Shown piece by piece: positions 6,297 to 7,514 of a stretch of 7,514 bases of DNA. Both the position numbers and the translations under genes were made by a program. Positions within the stretch are counted from its first letter, which is position 1; each line of letters opens with the position of its first letter. The DNA lies in NCBI GenBank assembly GCA_012036375.1, contig JAAUOI010000145.1:1-7514 (forward strand), given 5' to 3'. This DNA comes from Allobrachymonas sp. (GTDB lineage: Bacteria; Pseudomonadota; Gammaproteobacteria; Burkholderiales; Burkholderiaceae_C). The notes below the pieces were generated by a model. The model ran no database searches and was not told the origin of the DNA. It saw nothing but the letters and a program-made list of their open reading frames with translations.

Positions 6297-7313
6297 ATGG
6301 ATGACCGCGCCAAGCAGTTGCTCAAAGCCTTAATCGAGCGCTATATCGCCGATGGGCAACCCGTGGGATCGCGCACTTTGTCTAAAGCTAGTGGATTAGA
6401 ACTATCCGCAGCAACGATTCGCAATGTGATGAGCGATTTGGAAGAGCTGGGCTTGATCGCCTCGCCACACACCAGCGCAGGGCGCATTCCTACGGCGCGG
6501 GGCTATCGATTGTTTGTCGACACGATGCTCACCGTAGACCAAACCGGCTTTGCCGCGCCCAGCATTGCCGCCGATCAACCCCAGCGCGTGATCAGCAATG
6601 CAGCGAATTTGCTGTCGAGTTTGTCGCAATTTGTTGGCGTGGTGATTGCGCCGCGCAAGGCGTCCGTCTTTCGTCACATCGAATTTCTTCGACTTTCAGA
6701 AAAACGCATCTTGGTGATCATCGTCGCGCCCGATGGCGATGTGCAAAACCGCGTGATTTTTACGGAGAGTGATTTCACGCAAAGCCAATTGATTGAAGCC
6801 TCGAATTTTTTGAATGCGAATTACGCCGGCTTGGCCATCGAGCAAGTTCGCGAACGCTTGAAGACCGAGATGGAGCAACTCCAAGGCGAAATCGCCAAGC
6901 TGATGCAAGCAGCCGTGCAACTCAGCTCCGAGGCGCTGGCCTCGGGCGATGGCGAGGTGGTGATTGCTGGCGAGAAGAATTTGCTGGAGGTGAGCGATTT
7001 TTCGCAAGACATGGGGCATCTGCGCCGCGCTTTTGGATTGTTTGAGCAAAAAGCGCAATTGCTACGCTTGCTGGATGTTTCGAGCCAAGCTGAGGGCGTG
7101 CGGATTTATATTGGCGGCGAGAGTCAAGTGGTGCCCGTTGAAGAGCTTTCGGTAGTGAGCGCACCCTATGCCGTGGATGGTCAAGTCGTGGGTAAGCTCG
7201 CCGTGATTGGCCCCACCCGCATGCCTTATGAACGCATGATTCAGATTGTGGACATCACCTCGAAATTGGTGGGCAATGCACTGAGCCAAGGTAGTGCGCT
7301 GCGATTGCCGTGA
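6297..7313 (+). CDS. hrcA: Heat-inducible transcription repressor HrcA
   Basis: HrcA represses chaperone operons (groESL, dnaK-type) by binding CIRCE elements; GroEL helps keep it active. The 338-residue product begins DDRAKQLLKALIERYIADGQ and has the N-terminal winged-helix domain (about residues 1-75: GSRTLSKASGLELSAATIRN, then SDLEELGLIASPHTSAGRIP, TARGYRLFVD). A GAF-like and dimerisation core follows, with the late motifs VRIYIGGES, VIGPTRMPYERMI and VDITSKLVGNAL. Length and frame are normal. ATG 6297 is chosen because homology begins there; ATG 6252 would add 15 unrelated residues. Neither start has a clear Shine-Dalgarno. It is divergent from nadK and followed within 27 bp by a tRNA gene. 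Confidence 0.97.
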   Translation: MDDRAKQLLKALIERYIADGQPVGSRTLSKASGLELSAATIRNVMSDLEELGLIASPHTSAGRIPTARGYRLFVDTMLTVDQTGFAAPSIAADQPQRVISNAANLLSSLSQFVGVVIAPRKASVFRHIEFLRLSEKRILVIIVAPDGDVQNRVIFTESDFTQSQLIEASNFLNANYAGLAIEQVRERLKTEMEQLQGEIAKLMQAAVQLSSEALASGDGEVVIAGEKNLLEVSDFSQDMGHLRRAFGLFEQKAQLLRLLDVSSQAEGVRIYIGGESQVVPVEELSVVSAPYAVDGQVVGKLAVIGPTRMPYERMIQIVDITSKLVGNALSQGSALRLP

Positions 7314-7319
7314 TTGGCA

Positions 7320-7328
7320 TGCTATAAT
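7320..7328 (+). promoter_or_regulatory. Extended -10 promoter of tRNA-Arg
   Basis: A perfect TATAAT (7323-7328) is preceded by TGC (7320-7322), giving the extended -10 form TGN-TATAAT, which can work without a good -35; none is visible at the right distance. The predicted transcript start, near 7335, is about five bases before the mature tRNA. The upstream promoter part overlaps the last codons of hrcA. Confidence 0.7.
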
Positions 7329-7339
7329 TTTGGTCTTGG

Positions 7340-7416
7340 GCGGCTGTAGCTCAGCTGGATAGAGTACTTGGCTACGAACCAAGGGGTCGTGGGTTCGATT
7401 CCTGCCAGCCGCACCA
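7340..7416 (+). tRNA. tRNA-Arg (anticodon ACG)
   Basis: The 77-base gene folds as a full cloverleaf. The acceptor stem is GCGGCTG with CAGCCGC and discriminator A; the D arm is GCTCAGCTGGATAGAGT; the anticodon stem CTTGG/CCAAG carries the loop CTACGAA with anticodon ACG; the T arm is GTGGG-TTCGATT-CCTGC; CCA is encoded at 7414-7416. It reads CGN arginine codons after A34 is converted to inosine by TadA, a known property of this isoacceptor. The D and anticodon arms closely resemble the E. coli tRNA-Arg(ACG). The T stem has two adjacent G-U type pairs, which is tolerated. Confidence 0.98.
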
Positions 7417-7426
7417 TCAGATGCAT

Positions 7427-7459
7427 CGGGTCAACTCTCACAAGGAGTTGACCCGTTTT
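7427..7459 (+). terminator. Rho-independent terminator after tRNA-Arg
   Basis: CGGGTCAACTC (7427-7437) and GAGTTGACCCG (7445-7455) form a perfect 11-bp stem with a 7-base loop, followed directly by TTTT (7456-7459) and then GCTT. It lies ten bases after the tRNA CCA end. There is no T tract on the other strand, so it should act mainly on plus-strand transcription. Confidence 0.9.
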
Positions 7460-7462
7460 GCT

Positions 7463-7514
7463 TCAGGCTGCCGCCAATGCCACCTGGTTGCGGCCGCTGG
7501 CGCTTGCTGCGTAG
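7463..7514 (-). CDS. C-terminal end of a probable GGDEF-domain (diguanylate cyclase) protein, partial
   Basis: The last bases of the window, read on the minus strand, encode YAASASGRNQVALAAA and a TGA stop at 7465-7463. Y-x-A-x-x-x-GRN-x-V is the way GGDEF domains commonly end (usual form LYxAKxxGRNxV), so this is probably the tail of a diguanylate cyclase, which makes cyclic di-GMP. The lysine usual after YxA is serine here. Only 16 residues are visible, so the call is tentative. The gene converges on tRNA-Arg and stops four bases after the T run of its terminator. Confidence 0.45.
   Translation of the reverse strand, partial: YAASASGRNQVALAAA

Noticed and set aside
7340..7416. tRNA-Arg as a mobile-element attachment site
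   Set aside because: No integrase, no repeated tRNA 3' end and a terminator directly downstream; nothing suggests an inserted element in this window.

Overview
The window reads as a chromosomal segment of a betaproteobacterium, most likely of the order Burkholderiales. The reasons are the moderately GC-rich coding, the divergent hrcA / nadK-recN arrangement, a NAD kinase ending in a WSYYDTLRRKLHWNE-type tail, and a tRNA-Arg(ACG) with encoded CCA. This is judged from sequence character and gene order alone; no search was run.

Layout from left to right. (1) The minus-strand start of gcvT (glycine cleavage T protein) runs off the left edge. It is preceded by a tandem glycine riboswitch and a promoter that overlaps the start of the next, divergent gene. 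(2) On the plus strand is a thiamine-pyrophosphate enzyme of the acetolactate synthase superfamily, broken by one apparent missing base in a C run. (3) A gap of about 470 bp has no convincing gene but holds a large imperfect inverted repeat (about 380 bp across, collinear blocks in both arms). (4) On the minus strand lies an apparent operon nadK-recN-rapZ. nadK is intact. recN needs five single-base corrections and rapZ one. recN and rapZ overlap by ATGA. (5) Divergent from nadK on the plus strand is hrcA, the heat-shock repressor, intact. (6) Next come tRNA-Arg(ACG) and a strong intrinsic terminator. (7) At the right edge is the tail of a convergent minus-strand gene that looks like the end of a GGDEF diguanylate cyclase.

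The genes are mostly housekeeping: one-carbon metabolism with glycine sensing, NADP supply, DNA double-strand-break repair, RNase adaptor/NTPase control of amino-sugar metabolism, heat-shock repression and an arginine tRNA. I do not see a new defence or mobile system. The items worth a second look are the cluster of seven apparent indels in three otherwise well-conserved genes (sequence error versus real decay), the large inverted repeat at 2327-2706, a possible ribosome-site-sequestering stem after the glycine riboswitch, a LexA-box-like site in the nadK/hrcA gap, and overlapping divergent promoters that may make a leaderless mRNA.
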